A stretch of 64,000 nt of DNA from Acidisoma silvae (lineage in GTDB: Bacteria; Pseudomonadota; Alphaproteobacteria; Acetobacterales; Acetobacteraceae). The DNA lies in assembly GCF_020618775.1 (NCBI RefSeq), contig NZ_JAESVB010000007.1, positions 124,001 through 188,000 of the forward strand, written 5' to 3'. Shown here one piece after another: positions 18,306 through 27,523 of this stretch (position 1 is its first letter; the number at the start of each line of letters is the position of its first letter). The notes under the pieces were generated by a model. That model worked only from the letters and a program-made list of their open reading frames with translations, made no database searches and was not told where the DNA came from. Position numbers and translations under genes: made by a program.

Positions 18306-19598
18306 ATGTCCCAGTCCCCTGCGCCGACCCTCGCCCTCACCCGCCCCTTCGGTGCCCGCTATGCCTTCGTGGTCGTGGCGGTGGTCTTCACCTGCCTGCT
18401 GGTTTCGGCCGGCGTGCGCGGGGCGCCGGGCGTGCTGATCATCCCCTGGCAGAACAGTTTCGGCTGGAGCCGCGCCACCGTCAGCCTGGCGGCCGCCATC
18501 GGCATCCTGCTTTACGGTCTCTGCGGTCCCTTCGCCGCTGCCTTCATTCAGCGTTTCGGCGTGCGCCATGTGACGATGACAGCCTTCGCCGTTCTGGCGC
18601 TCTCCATCTTCGCCAGCAGCTTTATGCATGCCGCTTGGCAACTGATGCTGACCTGGGGCGTGCTGTCCGGCCTGGCGACCGGCTGTGTGGCCAATGTCCT
18701 GGGCGCCATCGTCGCCACCCGCTGGTTTACCTCGCAGCGCGGCCTGGTCATGGGCATTCTGACCGCGAGCACGGCGACCGGCACGCTGATCTTCACGCCG
18801 GTCCTGTCGACCATTGCGGTATCGGACGGCTGGCGCCCAGTGGTGCTGATCATCGCCGCCGCCGCCGCGCTGATGATCCCGGTCATCGGCTTCCTGCTGC
18901 CGGAACGCCCGGCCTCCATCGGCCTTCTGCCCTGGGGCGCGAAGCCCGGCACGGTGCCGCCCGCGCCGCCCGTGACGTCTTTGTTCGGGCAGGCCTTCGG
19001 CGGGCTGATGCTGGGCGTGAAGAACCGCACCTTCTGGCTGCTCTTCGCCAGCTTCTATATCTGCGGCTTCACCACCAACGGCCTTGTCGGCGTGCATATG
19101 ATCGCGCTTTGCGCCGATCACGGCATCCCAGAAACCCGCGCCGCCGGGCTGCTGGCCATGATGGGCGTCTTCGATCTGATCGGCACCACGATGTCGGGCT
19201 GGCTGACCGACCGCTTCGACAGCCGCAAGCTGCTGTTCATGTATTATGCCCTGCGCGGCCTGGCGCTGATGTATCTGCCCTATTCGGGTTTCGGCGTGTA
19301 TGGCCTGGCCGCCTTCGGCGTCTTTTTCGGCCTGGACTGGATCGCGACCGTGCCGCCGACGGTTCGTCTGGCGACCGAGACCTTCGGCGATCACCGCATG
19401 CCGATCATCTTCGGCTGGATCGTCGCCGGCCATCAGATCGGCGCGGCGAGCGCTGCCTTCCTGGCCGGTCTCAGCCGGTCGCTGGAGGGCAGCTACCTGC
19501 CGGCCTTCCTTTTCGCCGGCATGCTGGGCGTGGTGGCAGCCTTCCTGTCGATCTTCATCGGCAATGCCGACCGCCGCGCGGCTCAGCGTCTGGCCTGA
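18306..19598 (+). CDS. MFS transporter, monocarboxylate/oxalate-formate type
   Basis: A 430-residue, 12-helix transporter. The motifs GILLYGLCGPFAAAFIQRFG and GWLTDRFDSRK (loop 8-9) and the long central loop ending near TVPPAPPVTS resemble the monocarboxylate and oxalate/formate antiporter branch of MFS. It is divergent from the preceding MFS gene, with 188 bases between them. The two proteins are not close relatives of each other. Substrate unknown. Confidence 0.88.
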   Translation: MSQSPAPTLALTRPFGARYAFVVVAVVFTCLLVSAGVRGAPGVLIIPWQNSFGWSRATVSLAAAIGILLYGLCGPFAAAFIQRFGVRHVTMTAFAVLALSIFASSFMHAAWQLMLTWGVLSGLATGCVANVLGAIVATRWFTSQRGLVMGILTASTATGTLIFTPVLSTIAVSDGWRPVVLIIAAAAALMIPVIGFLLPERPASIGLLPWGAKPGTVPPAPPVTSLFGQAFGGLMLGVKNRTFWLLFASFYICGFTTNGLVGVHMIALCADHGIPETRAAGLLAMMGVFDLIGTTMSGWLTDRFDSRKLLFMYYALRGLALMYLPYSGFGVYGLAAFGVFFGLDWIATVPPTVRLATETFGDHRMPIIFGWIVAGHQIGAASAAFLAGLSRSLEGSYLPAFLFAGMLGVVAAFLSIFIGNADRRAAQRLA

Positions 19599-19601
19599 CG
19601 G

Positions 19602-19877
19602 TCAGCCGGCTGCGGCTATGCCTTCATCGTCCAGCGCGATGACGGCAAGCCTGAAGCCGAGCGCGCCTGTGACGCCGAGCAATGTGGTCAGACGAGGATC
19701 ACCGTCTTCACTGAGAGATTGCGCGACCACGTTTTTATCCTGCGCGTGAGCGACGAGACTCAATGCGTGAAGGACATAGCCTGCGTCACACGACGCGAAA
19801 GCATCGTTCAGGAGGTCTAGGCTTGCCTCTGACGAGCCAAAACAGGGAGCGAGATCGAAGGGTTCAGATTTCGCCAT
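19602..19877 (-). CDS. Orphan addiction-module antidote-like protein, apparently lacking part of its HTH
   Basis: The 91-residue protein resembles the HI1420/HigA-like addiction-module antidotes: an acidic N-terminus, then DAGYVLHALSLVAHAQDK, then SEDGDPRLTTLLGVTGALGFRL. In typical members about a dozen residues (of the type TGLSRESLYRA) stand between the first helix pair and the DG(D/N)P turn. Here VVAQS runs almost directly into SEDGDP, so the DNA-recognition helix seems shortened or lost. No RelE/HigB-type partner is visible on either side. It is therefore best read as a decaying relic. The similarity and the gap are judged by eye. Confidence 0.6.
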   Translation of the reverse strand: MAKSEPFDLAPCFGSSEASLDLLNDAFASCDAGYVLHALSLVAHAQDKNVVAQSLSEDGDPRLTTLLGVTGALGFRLAVIALDDEGIAAAG

Positions 19878-20181
19878 GCTGGATGCCTAATCCTCAGCAG
19901 CATTTGTTGTTTTGAATGCGGCAGTTCCGCGAAATGCAAAGACCCCATCCAAAATCTGTCTTCACCGAGTTTACCCCGGGGTTCCAGACCTTCGGCGTCT
20001 AGAGTCTGTCAGAGTTAAATCGAATCATCTCAAAAAGCAGTCATGCCGCGGGCGGCCCCGCCCGGCGATGACGAAGATAGGGCCGCTTCAATCAAAACCT
20101 GACCGAATCTAGTGGCTGGATGCGCGGGTCGAGGCCCGCAAATGACGACTACGGCAGGCCCGGTTAACAACCGCTCAACAA
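19878..20181. other. Intergenic region with degenerate palindromes
   Basis: No credible gene. The stretch holds a degenerate palindrome pair (20040-20146, listed separately) and short GC-rich inverted repeats such as CCCCGGGG near 19977. The small open frame at 19912-20112 has low-complexity content and no ribosome site, so it is not called. Confidence 0.6.
20040..20146. repeat. Degenerate mirrored palindrome (REP-like element, copy 4)
   Basis: The left half (20040-20072) is a single hairpin bounded by GTCAT and ATGAC with the core GCCGCGGGCGG. The right half (about 20122-20146) has GCGGGTCGAGGCCCGC followed by AAATGAC. The two halves are separated by unrelated bases, as though a mirrored pair had been interrupted or eroded. 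Confidence 0.6.
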
Positions 20182-20215
20182 AAAAGGGGGAAGCGGTTGC
20201 CCGCTTCCCCCTTTT
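20178..20215 (-). terminator. Rho-independent terminator of the cyo operon
   Basis: A perfect 15-base stem (20182-20196 with 20201-20215) with a four-base loop, followed on the minus strand by a T run. It lies 31 bases beyond the cyoD stop and shows that the operon ends there. Confidence 0.92.
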
Positions 20216-20245
20216 CGCCGTGCCGGCCCGAAGGCCGGGCGGGAT

Positions 20246-20632
20246 TTAGCCCTGCTGCTGCGTCAGCCCCGGCAGCTGCTGCTGCATCTGCGGCATCATG
20301 CGATCGGTCATGTTGTGGATGATCCACAGCGAACCGCCGATGACGATGAGAACGACCAGCGCCGCGAAGGCGAAAGCCGTGACGTTCCAACGCTGCTCCG
20401 ACGAGAAGTTCAGGTGCAGGAAGAACACGAGATGCACGAAGATCTGCACGATCGCGAGGATCACGATGGTCGTGACCGTCGCGCCCGGCGACATCGAATG
20501 GCTCATCACCGCCCAGAAGGCGGCGGCCGTCAGGATGACGGAGAGGACGAAGCCGATGGCATAGGACGTGTAGCTGCCGTGGCTGGCGCCGGCGGCATCC
20601 ACATGGCTATGGCCGTGTGCGCTGTGGTCCAT
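20246..20632 (-). CDS. cyoD: Cytochrome bo ubiquinol oxidase subunit IV
   Basis: Small membrane subunit that supports assembly of the copper site of the bo-type oxidase. It has 128 residues, a His-rich N-terminus and three transmembrane helices, with the family segment IVQIFVHLVFFLHLN in the second. The C-terminus is a Met/Gln-rich tail. Only one base separates it from cyoC. It is the final gene before the terminator, so cyoE is not part of this operon. Confidence 0.95.
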   Translation of the reverse strand: MDHSAHGHSHVDAAGASHGSYTSYAIGFVLSVILTAAAFWAVMSHSMSPGATVTTIVILAIVQIFVHLVFFLHLNFSSEQRWNVTAFAFAALVVLIVIGGSLWIIHNMTDRMMPQMQQQLPGLTQQQG

Positions 20633-20633
20633 G

Positions 20634-21257
20634 TTACATGACCCCCATCAGATAGACGACCGTGAAGACGCAGATCCAGACGATGTCGAGGAAATGCCAG
20701 AACAGGCTGAGCATGGTCAGGCGGCTCAGATAGACCGTGTTCAGCGGCTTCTTCATGACGCCCATCTGGAACATCAGCGTCGCCATCCACAGCAGGCCCG
20801 CCGTGACGTGGCAGCCATGGGTCGCGACCAGCAGGAAGAAGGAGGAGAGGAAGGCGCTCCGCTCCGGCCCGTTGCCGTCGGCGACGAGATGCATGAATTC
20901 CTTCACTTCGAACCCGATAAAGCCGAGGCCGAAGAGGAAGGTGATGCCAAGCCACAGCATGACCTGGCTCTTGTTGTGCCGATGCGCCGCCAGCATGGCG
21001 AAGCCGTAGGTGACGGAGCTGAGCAGCAGGCAGGCGGTTTCGATGATGACGCCGTTAAGCTCGAAGATGTCCTTCCCCGTCGGTCCACCGGCATAGGAAT
21101 GCCGGTTGACCGCAACGCCCGCGAAGGCGGTGGCGAAGAGCACGCAGTCGGTCATCAGGTAGAGCCAGAAACCGAAGACCTTATTGGCCATCTGTTCCTG
21201 AGCGTGATCGTGGTGGTGGTCGTGGCCGCCGTGGGCGGCGACCGCATCAGTCGGCAT
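20634..21257 (-). CDS. cyoC: Cytochrome bo ubiquinol oxidase subunit III
   Basis: Five-helix subunit III, 207 residues. [18 protein letters not shown] and the [10 protein letters not shown] and [13 protein letters not shown] segments are typical. The N-terminus is His-rich (GGHDHHHDH). The ATG at 21257 is chosen: it lies inside the last codons of cyoB, the usual tight coupling, and an upstream in-frame extension would be Arg/Ser-rich and not family-like. Confidence 0.95.
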   Translation of the reverse strand: MPTDAVAAHGGHDHHHDHAQEQMANKVFGFWLYLMTDCVLFATAFAGVAVNRHSYAGGPTGKDIFELNGVIIETACLLLSSVTYGFAMLAAHRHNKSQVMLWLGITFLFGLGFIGFEVKEFMHLVADGNGPERSAFLSSFFLLVATHGCHVTAGLLWMATLMFQMGVMKKPLNTVYLSRLTMLSLFWHFLDIVWICVFTVVYLMGVM

Positions 21258-23247
21258 GCTGCTTCTCCGTCTCGAGCGAGGCGACCTTGAGGAAATGCGC
21301 TTTTTCGATGCGCGCGACCTCTTCACCCGGCACGTAGTAGTCGATGTCGTCGTTACAGGTACGGATGATCAGCGTCAGGATGATGCCGACAACGCTGAGG
21401 ATGGCCAGCCACCAGATGTACCAGATCATCGCGAAGCCGAAGACGCCGGCGAAGATGGCGATGATGAAGCCAGCCCCCGTGTTCTTGGGCATGTGGATGT
21501 CTTCGTAATGGTCGCGGGCCTGGCGTTCGATCGTACCGCGCTGCTTCGCGTCCCACAGCGGCTCGGCGTCATTGACCGTCGGCGTGGTGGCGAAGTTGTA
21601 GAAGGGCGGCGGTGACGGGATCGCCCATTCCAGGGTGCGGCCGCCCCAGACGTCGCCGGTCACGTCCATCAGCTGCTTGCGGTCGCGGATGGAGACGACG
21701 ATCTGCAGGATCGAGCAGATGATGCCGGCGAAGATGAGAAGCGCGCCGAACAGAGCGACCCACATATAGGGCACCCAGGTCGGGTTGTCGTAATGCTCCA
21801 TACGGCGGGTGGCGCCCATGAAGCCCAGCGCATAGAGCGGCACGAAGGCGACATAGAAGCCGACCAGCCAGAGCCAGAAGGAGCGCGTGCCCCATTTGGA
21901 TTCCAGCCGGAAGCCGAACATCTTCGGGAACCAGTAGTTGAGGCCGGCGAAGCAGCCGAAGACGACGCCGCCGATGATCACGTTATGGAAATGCGCGATC
22001 AGGAAGAGGCTGTTGTGGACGATGAAGTCGATGCCCGGCACGGCCATCATGACGCCGGTCATGCCGCCGATGGTGAAGGTCACCATGAAGCCGACGGTCC
22101 AGAGCATGGCGGGCTCGTAGCGCACGCGGCCGCCATACATGGTGAAGAGCCAGTTGAAGATCTTCACGCCCGTCGGGATGGCGATGATCATCGTCGAGAT
22201 GCCGAAGAAGGCATTCACGTCCGCGCCGGATCCCATGGTGAAGAAGTGATGCAGCCAGACGACGAAGGACAGAACGGTAATCGAGACCGTGGCCCAGACC
22301 ATGGAGGTATAGGCGAACAACCGCTTGCTGGAATAGGTCGAGACGACTTCGGAGAAAACGCCGAAGACCGGCAAGATGAGAATGTAAACCTCTGGATGCC
22401 CCCAGGCCCAGATGAGGTTCACATACATCATCTGGTTGCCGCCACCGTCATTGGTGAAGAAGTGGAAGTCCAGATAACGGTCCAGCGTGAGCATGCCGAT
22501 CGTGGCCGTCAGCACCGGGAAAGCCGCCATGATCAGGATGGAGGTGCAGAGGATGGTCCAGACGAAGACCGGCATGCGCATGAAGGTCATGCCCGGCGCC
22601 CGCATCTTGATGATTGTGACGAAGAAGTTCACGCCCGTCAGCAGGGTGCCGATACCGGAAATCTGCAGCGACCAGATCCAGTAGTCGATGCCGGAACCGG
22701 GGCTGTATTTCAGCTCGGAGAGCGGCGGATAGGCGAGCCAGCCGGCCTGACCGAACTCACCGATGGCCAGCGACAGATTGACCAGCGCCATGCCGACGAA
22801 GGTCAGCCAGAAGCTGATCGAGTTCAGGAAGGGGAAGGCCACGTCGCGGGCGCCGATCTGTAGCGGCACGGCCACGTTCATGAAGCCGATGACGAAGGGC
22901 ATCGCCACGAAGAAGATCATGATCACGCCATGGGCGGAAAAGATCTGGTCATAATGTTCGGGCGGCAGGTAGCCGTGGCTGGCGCCATGAGAGAAGGCCA
23001 GCTGCGTACGCATCATGATCGCATCGGCGAAGCCGCGCAGCAGCATCACCAGCGCCATCAGGATGTACATGATGCCGATCTTCTTGTGGTCGATCGTGGT
23101 GATCCACTCTTTCCACAAATAGACCCAGAGATTGTAGCGGGCGACGAAGCCCAGCACGATGAGCACAACGATGCCCATCAGGCCGACCGCGCCCATTTCG
23201 ATAGGGTTATTCAGCGGGATCGCTGACCAGGTTAATCTTCCGAGCAT
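21247..23247 (-). CDS. cyoB: Cytochrome bo ubiquinol oxidase subunit I
   Basis: Catalytic haem-copper subunit that binds haem b, haem o3 and CuB, reduces oxygen and pumps protons. It has 666 residues, matching E. coli Cyo[13 protein letters not shown] contains the CuB histidine and the cross-linked tyrosine. HHFFTMGSG supplies the other two CuB ligands. [13 protein letters not shown] carries the D-channel aspartate, and HFHNVIIGG in helix X the haem ligands. The [17 protein letters not shown] segment belongs to the quinol-oxidase branch. It lies between cyoA and cyoC. Confidence 0.97.
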   Translation of the reverse strand: MLGRLTWSAIPLNNPIEMGAVGLMGIVVLIVLGFVARYNLWVYLWKEWITTIDHKKIGIMYILMALVMLLRGFADAIMMRTQLAFSHGASHGYLPPEHYDQIFSAHGVIMIFFVAMPFVIGFMNVAVPLQIGARDVAFPFLNSISFWLTFVGMALVNLSLAIGEFGQAGWLAYPPLSELKYSPGSGIDYWIWSLQISGIGTLLTGVNFFVTIIKMRAPGMTFMRMPVFVWTILCTSILIMAAFPVLTATIGMLTLDRYLDFHFFTNDGGGNQMMYVNLIWAWGHPEVYILILPVFGVFSEVVSTYSSKRLFAYTSMVWATVSITVLSFVVWLHHFFTMGSGADVNAFFGISTMIIAIPTGVKIFNWLFTMYGGRVRYEPAMLWTVGFMVTFTIGGMTGVMMAVPGIDFIVHNSLFLIAHFHNVIIGGVVFGCFAGLNYWFPKMFGFRLESKWGTRSFWLWLVGFYVAFVPLYALGFMGATRRMEHYDNPTWVPYMWVALFGALLIFAGIICSILQIVVSIRDRKQLMDVTGDVWGGRTLEWAIPSPPPFYNFATTPTVNDAEPLWDAKQRGTIERQARDHYEDIHMPKNTGAGFIIAIFAGVFGFAMIWYIWWLAILSVVGIILTLIIRTCNDDIDYYVPGEEVARIEKAHFLKVASLETEKQHAD

Positions 23248-23274
23248 GTCACTGCACCTTCATGTCGCTGAGCA

Positions 23275-24210
23275 TCACATCCCGCTCATGCCGTTCATGG
23301 CGCCCGTGCCCTTGGCGGAGGCCTGGTCGCCATTGCTCTTCATCTTCATCGACGGAGCCGATCCCACGAAGGACGCGATCTGCTCGCCAAAAATATCGCC
23401 GTTCACTGTGCCGTAATACGTCACAGGGACGTTCTCAGACGCTTTGGACAGCTGCGCGTAGCTTTGCGTGTCGAGCACCTGGCTGGACCCGCGAACCTTC
23501 TGCACCCAGGCGTCGAAGCCGGACTGGTCCATGGCGATGGCGTTGAACGTCATCCCCGAGAAGCCGTCGCCGCTGAAATTGGCCGAAAGCCCATGGTAGG
23601 TGCCGGCATGGTCGGCAGCCAGATGGACCTCGGTCTGCATTCCGCCCATCGCGTAAATCTGCGTGCCGAGCTGCGGGATGAAGAAAGCGTTCATCACGGT
23701 GCCGGAGGTGATGCGGAAATCGACGGAGGCGCCCACCGGCATCGCCAGCTCATTCACGCTCGCGATATGCAGCTGAGGATAAACGAAAAGCCATTTCCAA
23801 TCGAGCGCGATGACGTCGACCTCAATCGGCTTCTCGTCATTCTGGGCCACCAGCGGCTTGTAGGGGTCCAGCGCGTGGGTCGTCTTCCAGGTCAGAATGC
23901 CGAGTGCGAGCACGATCAGGCAGGGAATGACCCAGACGACGATTTCGATGGTCGTCGAATGGTGGAAATCGGGACGGTAGACGGCCTTCTTGTTGCTGGC
24001 GCGGAAATGCCAGGCGAAAGCCAGCGTCAGCACGATGACCGGCACGACCACGATCAGCATGAGAATCACGGCGGTGAAGACCAGGCTCTTTTCAGCCCGG
24101 CCGATCGGCCCCTGGGGGTCCAGGATCGCCCAATTACAGCCGGACAGAAGCAGCAGGGGTAGGAAAAGCAACGGTTTAGACCGCGCTGCTCGCCTGAAAA
24201 ACTCTTTCAT
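23275..24210 (-). CDS. cyoA: Cytochrome bo ubiquinol oxidase subunit II
   Basis: Lipoprotein-anchored subunit II, 311 residues. The signal peptide ends in a lipobox (LLLSGC, Cys near residue 25), followed by two transmembrane helices and a periplasmic cupredoxin domain. The positions that bind CuA in cytochrome c oxidases are replaced (AFFIPQLGTQIYAMGGM and HGLSANFSGDGFSGM), as expected for a quinol rather than cytochrome c oxidase. It is the first gene of cyoABCD. Confidence 0.96.
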   Translation of the reverse strand: MKEFFRRAARSKPLLFLPLLLLSGCNWAILDPQGPIGRAEKSLVFTAVILMLIVVVPVIVLTLAFAWHFRASNKKAVYRPDFHHSTTIEIVVWVIPCLIVLALGILTWKTTHALDPYKPLVAQNDEKPIEVDVIALDWKWLFVYPQLHIASVNELAMPVGASVDFRITSGTVMNAFFIPQLGTQIYAMGGMQTEVHLAADHAGTYHGLSANFSGDGFSGMTFNAIAMDQSGFDAWVQKVRGSSQVLDTQSYAQLSKASENVPVTYYGTVNGDIFGEQIASFVGSAPSMKMKSNGDQASAKGTGAMNGMSGM

Positions 24211-24619
24211 CGCGAATCTCTTGCCATTTCGATCATTTTTGAAATCCAGGAACCCGTTGAAAGCCGGTCTAGGCGGGTCGTCAAGCGGCGCCTCGTTCGC
24301 GAAATCGCAGTAACGGCATGGGTGGAATGCGTCCGCCGCCTTTGCCTGTTACGAAACTAAACGCCGGGGCGGTCGCGCGAACATGGAGGATCGTCAATCT
24401 CCGGGATAACTTCTCGGTAGGTGTCTTTTCGGACGGCTGCTGTCAACAAAGATCATCATGACAAGCGGGCGTCAGCCCTGCCCGGCGCCTTCGCCCAAAC
24501 CGCAGGGAGAAGAGCTGCCTTGCCGATTATGCACGGCTGAACGCCCAGCCTATCCCGCGCTGGGAGCCGAATCTTTGATCCAGGCCATGGACAGCGGCGC
24601 GCGCCCCCTCGCCGCGCCG
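24211..24619. other. Intergenic region upstream of cyoA
   Basis: About 400 bases without a convincing gene. The cyo promoter must lie here. On the minus strand TTGACA occurs at 24446-24441, but no good -10 box follows at normal spacing. No regulator site could be recognised with confidence. The long plus-strand frame starting at 24458 is antisense to the hydrolase gene and was rejected. Confidence 0.6.
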
Positions 24620-25180
24620 TCAGCCTTCCAGCACCGCCGCCGTCGTCACCAGACTGACCATGGGCGCGAAACCGGCCAGGATGTCGAGCGTCCGGTCATG
24701 CCCGCCCGGCGCGCCGCCGGCGCAGGCATCGGTGACGACACGCACGAAACGCCCGTCATCCACGGCCCCCAGCACCGTACCCAGAACGCAGCATTCCGTC
24801 GCCACGCCGCAGACCGCGATGCGGCTGTCAGGCCCGACCAGATCGGCCATCCGCGCGTCCCATTTGCTGAAGGTCGCACGCGTCTCGACCAGCGCACCCT
24901 CGCCCGCCGGCAGGGACAGATCCCAAATGGCATCCGCCTCCCCCCGCAGGACGGCGGGAAATTCCTGGAAATAGGGAATCCAGGCGCCATGGGGCGGTAT
25001 CGGCGCGACATAGCGGGTGAGGATGACCCGGCCGCGATAGGCCGCCACCAGCCGCCGCACCTGCGGCAGCGCCCGATAGAAATCCGGCGAGGCCCAGGGG
25101 CTGGGCGGGTCGGCGAAAACCCGCTGCATGTCGATCACCAGCAGCCATTCATCCAGCGCCTGCGGCACCTTGTCCTCCAT
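24620..25180 (-). CDS. Isochorismatase-like cysteine hydrolase
   Basis: A 186-residue hydrolase of the isochorismatase-like superfamily. The catalytic triad is visible as Asp17 (LLVIDMQ), Lys106 (FSKWD) and a Cys in GVATECCV (about 130-131, the second Cys aligning with the usual nucleophile). Relatives hydrolyse nicotinamide, N-carbamoyl compounds or isochorismate. The ATG at 25180 is used because the codon just before it is TTG. It stands alone and is divergent from the potassium channel gene. Confidence 0.88.
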   Translation of the reverse strand: MEDKVPQALDEWLLVIDMQRVFADPPSPWASPDFYRALPQVRRLVAAYRGRVILTRYVAPIPPHGAWIPYFQEFPAVLRGEADAIWDLSLPAGEGALVETRATFSKWDARMADLVGPDSRIAVCGVATECCVLGTVLGAVDDGRFVRVVTDACAGGAPGGHDRTLDILAGFAPMVSLVTTAAVLEG

Positions 25181-25352
25181 CAATCTCTTCTATCGCCGAT
25201 AGGGCCGGCCCGGGCGCGCGTCCAGCGCATCGATATCGAGGTTTAACAGCGGAAAGGCTGGACCGCCTTTCCGCCGCACGGCACAAAGGTCGTTGCGTTC
25301 CAGTTATTTCCCCTGTTTTCCCCCGACGATTGCCTGAGGACGACGAGACGGC

Positions 25353-26462
25353 ATGGCGCCTCGCCCCCCTTCGCCCACGCGCGGCAAACGGCCGCTGCCT
25401 TTCCGCATCTGGCTGGGCCGGATGCTGGGGTCGCCGATCCGCAACCTTTTCCTGGGCGGCACATTCGTCTTCGTCGTCTGCGTGGCCGCGACCTGCGGCT
25501 ATATGGCGGCCGGATGGAGCCTGAGCGACGCCCTCTATATGGTCGTCATCACCATCTATACGGTCGGCTACGACGAAATCCGGCAGATCAGCACGCCCTT
25601 CCTGCGCGCCAATACGATGATGCTCATCATCCTGGGCTGCACGGGCATGATCTTCCTCACCGGCGCCCTGGTCCAGTTCATCACCATTACCCAGTTTCAG
25701 CAGCTTTTTGGCACGAGGCGCATGAAGAACGAGATCGACCAGCTGGACGACCATGTCATCGTCTGCGGCTTCGGCCGCATCGGCTTCACCCTGGCCCAGG
25801 AACTCGCGGCCGGGCAGATGCCCTTCATCATATTGGAACGCAGCGAGCGCCGCTTCGCGGAAATCCGCGACCTCGGCTATCTCTGCCTTCAGGCCGATGC
25901 GACGGACGAGCATACGCTGCAACTGGCCGGCGTCTCCCGTGCCCGCGTGCTGGCGACCGTGCTGCCCGACGATGCCGCCAATGTCTTCATCACGCTCAGC
26001 GCCCGCAGCCTCAATCCGAACCTGGAAATCATCGCACGCGGGGAAGTGGCGTCGACTGAACGCAAGCTGATCCAGGCCGGCGCCAATCGCGTCGTCATGC
26101 CCGCCCATATCGGAGCGGAGCGCATGGCGCAGATGATCATGTTTCCGGAGAGCGAGGAATTCCTGCAAGGCACCGAACGGATGCGGGCCTTTCAGAACCA
26201 GCTTCTGCGCCTCGGCCTCAATGTGCTGACCCATCCCGTCGCGCCGGACAGCCGCTCAGTCGGCCTCACCGTGGCGGCGGCAGAGCTTGAAGGTTTCGGC
26301 AGCTTCTTCATCGTCGGCGTGGAACGCCACGAGGGACAGTCGATCAGCCGGCCACCGCCGGATACCGTTCTGCAAGCCGGTGACGGCGTCGTTCTGATCG
26401 GGCGCGACGGCCATGCCCATGCCGTCGCCGCTATTTTCGGCGCGGCGCACACGACGATCTGA
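25353..26462 (+). CDS. Two-helix potassium channel with TrkA-N (RCK) domain, atypical filter
   Basis: The 369-residue protein has two membrane helices around a pore loop (residues about 30-110), then a Rossmann TrkA-N domain starting DHVIVCGFGRIGFTLAQEL, then a TrkA-C-like domain. This is the MthK/Kch-like architecture of ligand-gated K+ channels, with RCK domains sensing nucleotides or ions. The pore reads TIYTVGYDE (TVGYD at about 70-74), where the usual selectivity filter is TVGYG followed by D or E. The final filter glycine is therefore missing. A basic Pro/Arg-rich N-terminus precedes the first helix. It could be a channel with changed selectivity or a non-conducting sensor. Confidence 0.88.
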   Translation: MAPRPPSPTRGKRPLPFRIWLGRMLGSPIRNLFLGGTFVFVVCVAATCGYMAAGWSLSDALYMVVITIYTVGYDEIRQISTPFLRANTMMLIILGCTGMIFLTGALVQFITITQFQQLFGTRRMKNEIDQLDDHVIVCGFGRIGFTLAQELAAGQMPFIILERSERRFAEIRDLGYLCLQADATDEHTLQLAGVSRARVLATVLPDDAANVFITLSARSLNPNLEIIARGEVASTERKLIQAGANRVVMPAHIGAERMAQMIMFPESEEFLQGTERMRAFQNQLLRLGLNVLTHPVAPDSRSVGLTVAAAELEGFGSFFIVGVERHEGQSISRPPPDTVLQAGDGVVLIGRDGHAHAVAAIFGAAHTTI

Positions 26463-26467
26463 GCCGA

Positions 26468-27244
26468 TCAGTCCCCGACGGTCGAAAGGCGCTGGCCGCC
26501 CGTGCGGTAAGCCGCGACCGCGTCGGCAAAGGACAGGAAGATGCGGCGGGAAACGGCATCCTGATCCATGTCGTATTCGGGATGCCACTGCACACCGACC
26601 GCGAAACCGGATGCCTGGGCGACCCGGAAAGCCTCGATCGTGCCGTCCGGCGCATGGCCTTCCGCGACCAGACCCGGCGCCAACCGGTCAACACCCTGAT
26701 TATGCAGGGAGTTCACTGCGATATCGCGCGCCTGGGCGACCCGGTGCAGCCAGCTGCCGGAGACGACCCGGATGGCATGAGCCTTGGCATGACGGACCAG
26801 GGCGAGGCTTTGCATCGGCGTGGAGTGGTCGATGCGGCCCGGCAGATCCTGGAGGCGCTGGTGCAAGGTGCCGCCGAGCGCGACGTTCATTTCCTGAAAG
26901 CCACGGCAAATGCCCAGCAGCGGCATGCCCAGTTCAATGGTCGCGCGGATCAGCGGCAGGGTCACGGCGTCGCGGCAATGATCCTCCGGCGTCTCAGGCG
27001 GATGCGGGTCGCCGCCATATAGCGCCGGTTCGACATTCGACGGGCTGCCGGTGAGAATGATGCCGTCCAGCCGTTCGACCAGACAGTCGATATCGGCCTG
27101 CGATCCATTGGCCGGAATCAGGATCGGCACGCCGCCGATCAGCTCGCCCACCGCGCGGACATAGGTGTCCGACACCGCGTGATTGAGCATCGCGAAGCGG
27201 CCGAAGGATTTCTGACAGCAGGAGATCCCGATCAAAGGCTTCAT
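26468..27244 (-). CDS. Class I glutamine amidotransferase-like, gamma-glutamyl-GABA hydrolase (PuuD) family
   Basis: A 258-residue peptidase C26 family protein. The nucleophile elbow is GICRG (Cys113), with the catalytic His221 and Glu223 in WHPE. The N-terminus MKPLIGISCC is typical, so the ATG at 27244 is used instead of the in-frame start at 27391. PuuD removes the gamma-glutamyl group from gamma-glutamyl-GABA in putrescine breakdown. No other puu gene is adjacent, so the actual gamma-glutamyl substrate is open. It converges with the potassium channel gene. Confidence 0.87.
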   Translation of the reverse strand: MKPLIGISCCQKSFGRFAMLNHAVSDTYVRAVGELIGGVPILIPANGSQADIDCLVERLDGIILTGSPSNVEPALYGGDPHPPETPEDHCRDAVTLPLIRATIELGMPLLGICRGFQEMNVALGGTLHQRLQDLPGRIDHSTPMQSLALVRHAKAHAIRVVSGSWLHRVAQARDIAVNSLHNQGVDRLAPGLVAEGHAPDGTIEAFRVAQASGFAVGVQWHPEYDMDQDAVSRRIFLSFADAVAAYRTGGQRLSTVGD

Positions 27245-27523
27245 TTGAGTGACAATGGGCCAGAAGTTGTGCGCGAGAGAAGTGATTCTACCGTATGGCC
27301 GAAAATGATTCTGATTATGGCAACTCTGCATCGCTTTGATGGTGCAGTGCACGCTCTGTTTGCGGCTGGGCGAGTTTTTCCAGCCGGCCACCGGATCAAG
27401 GGTTTGATTTATCTGTCATAATGGCGCGAGATCGCCTTTCTGTGACAGAATCGCACTTCGGCCTCCGAATCCGGATCATATTTGTTAAGCTTCGGCCGGT
27501 CCTGGCCTGGATGGAGACGACAG

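Noticed and set aside
16894-19598. Divergent MFS genes considered as a duplicated pair
   Set aside because: Their helix motifs and loop sequences belong to different MFS branches, so they are not recent duplicates.
24458-25246. Plus-strand 262-codon frame opposite the isochorismatase-like gene
   Set aside because: Arg/Pro/Gln-rich shadow sequence without a domain; the minus-strand gene has an intact catalytic triad.
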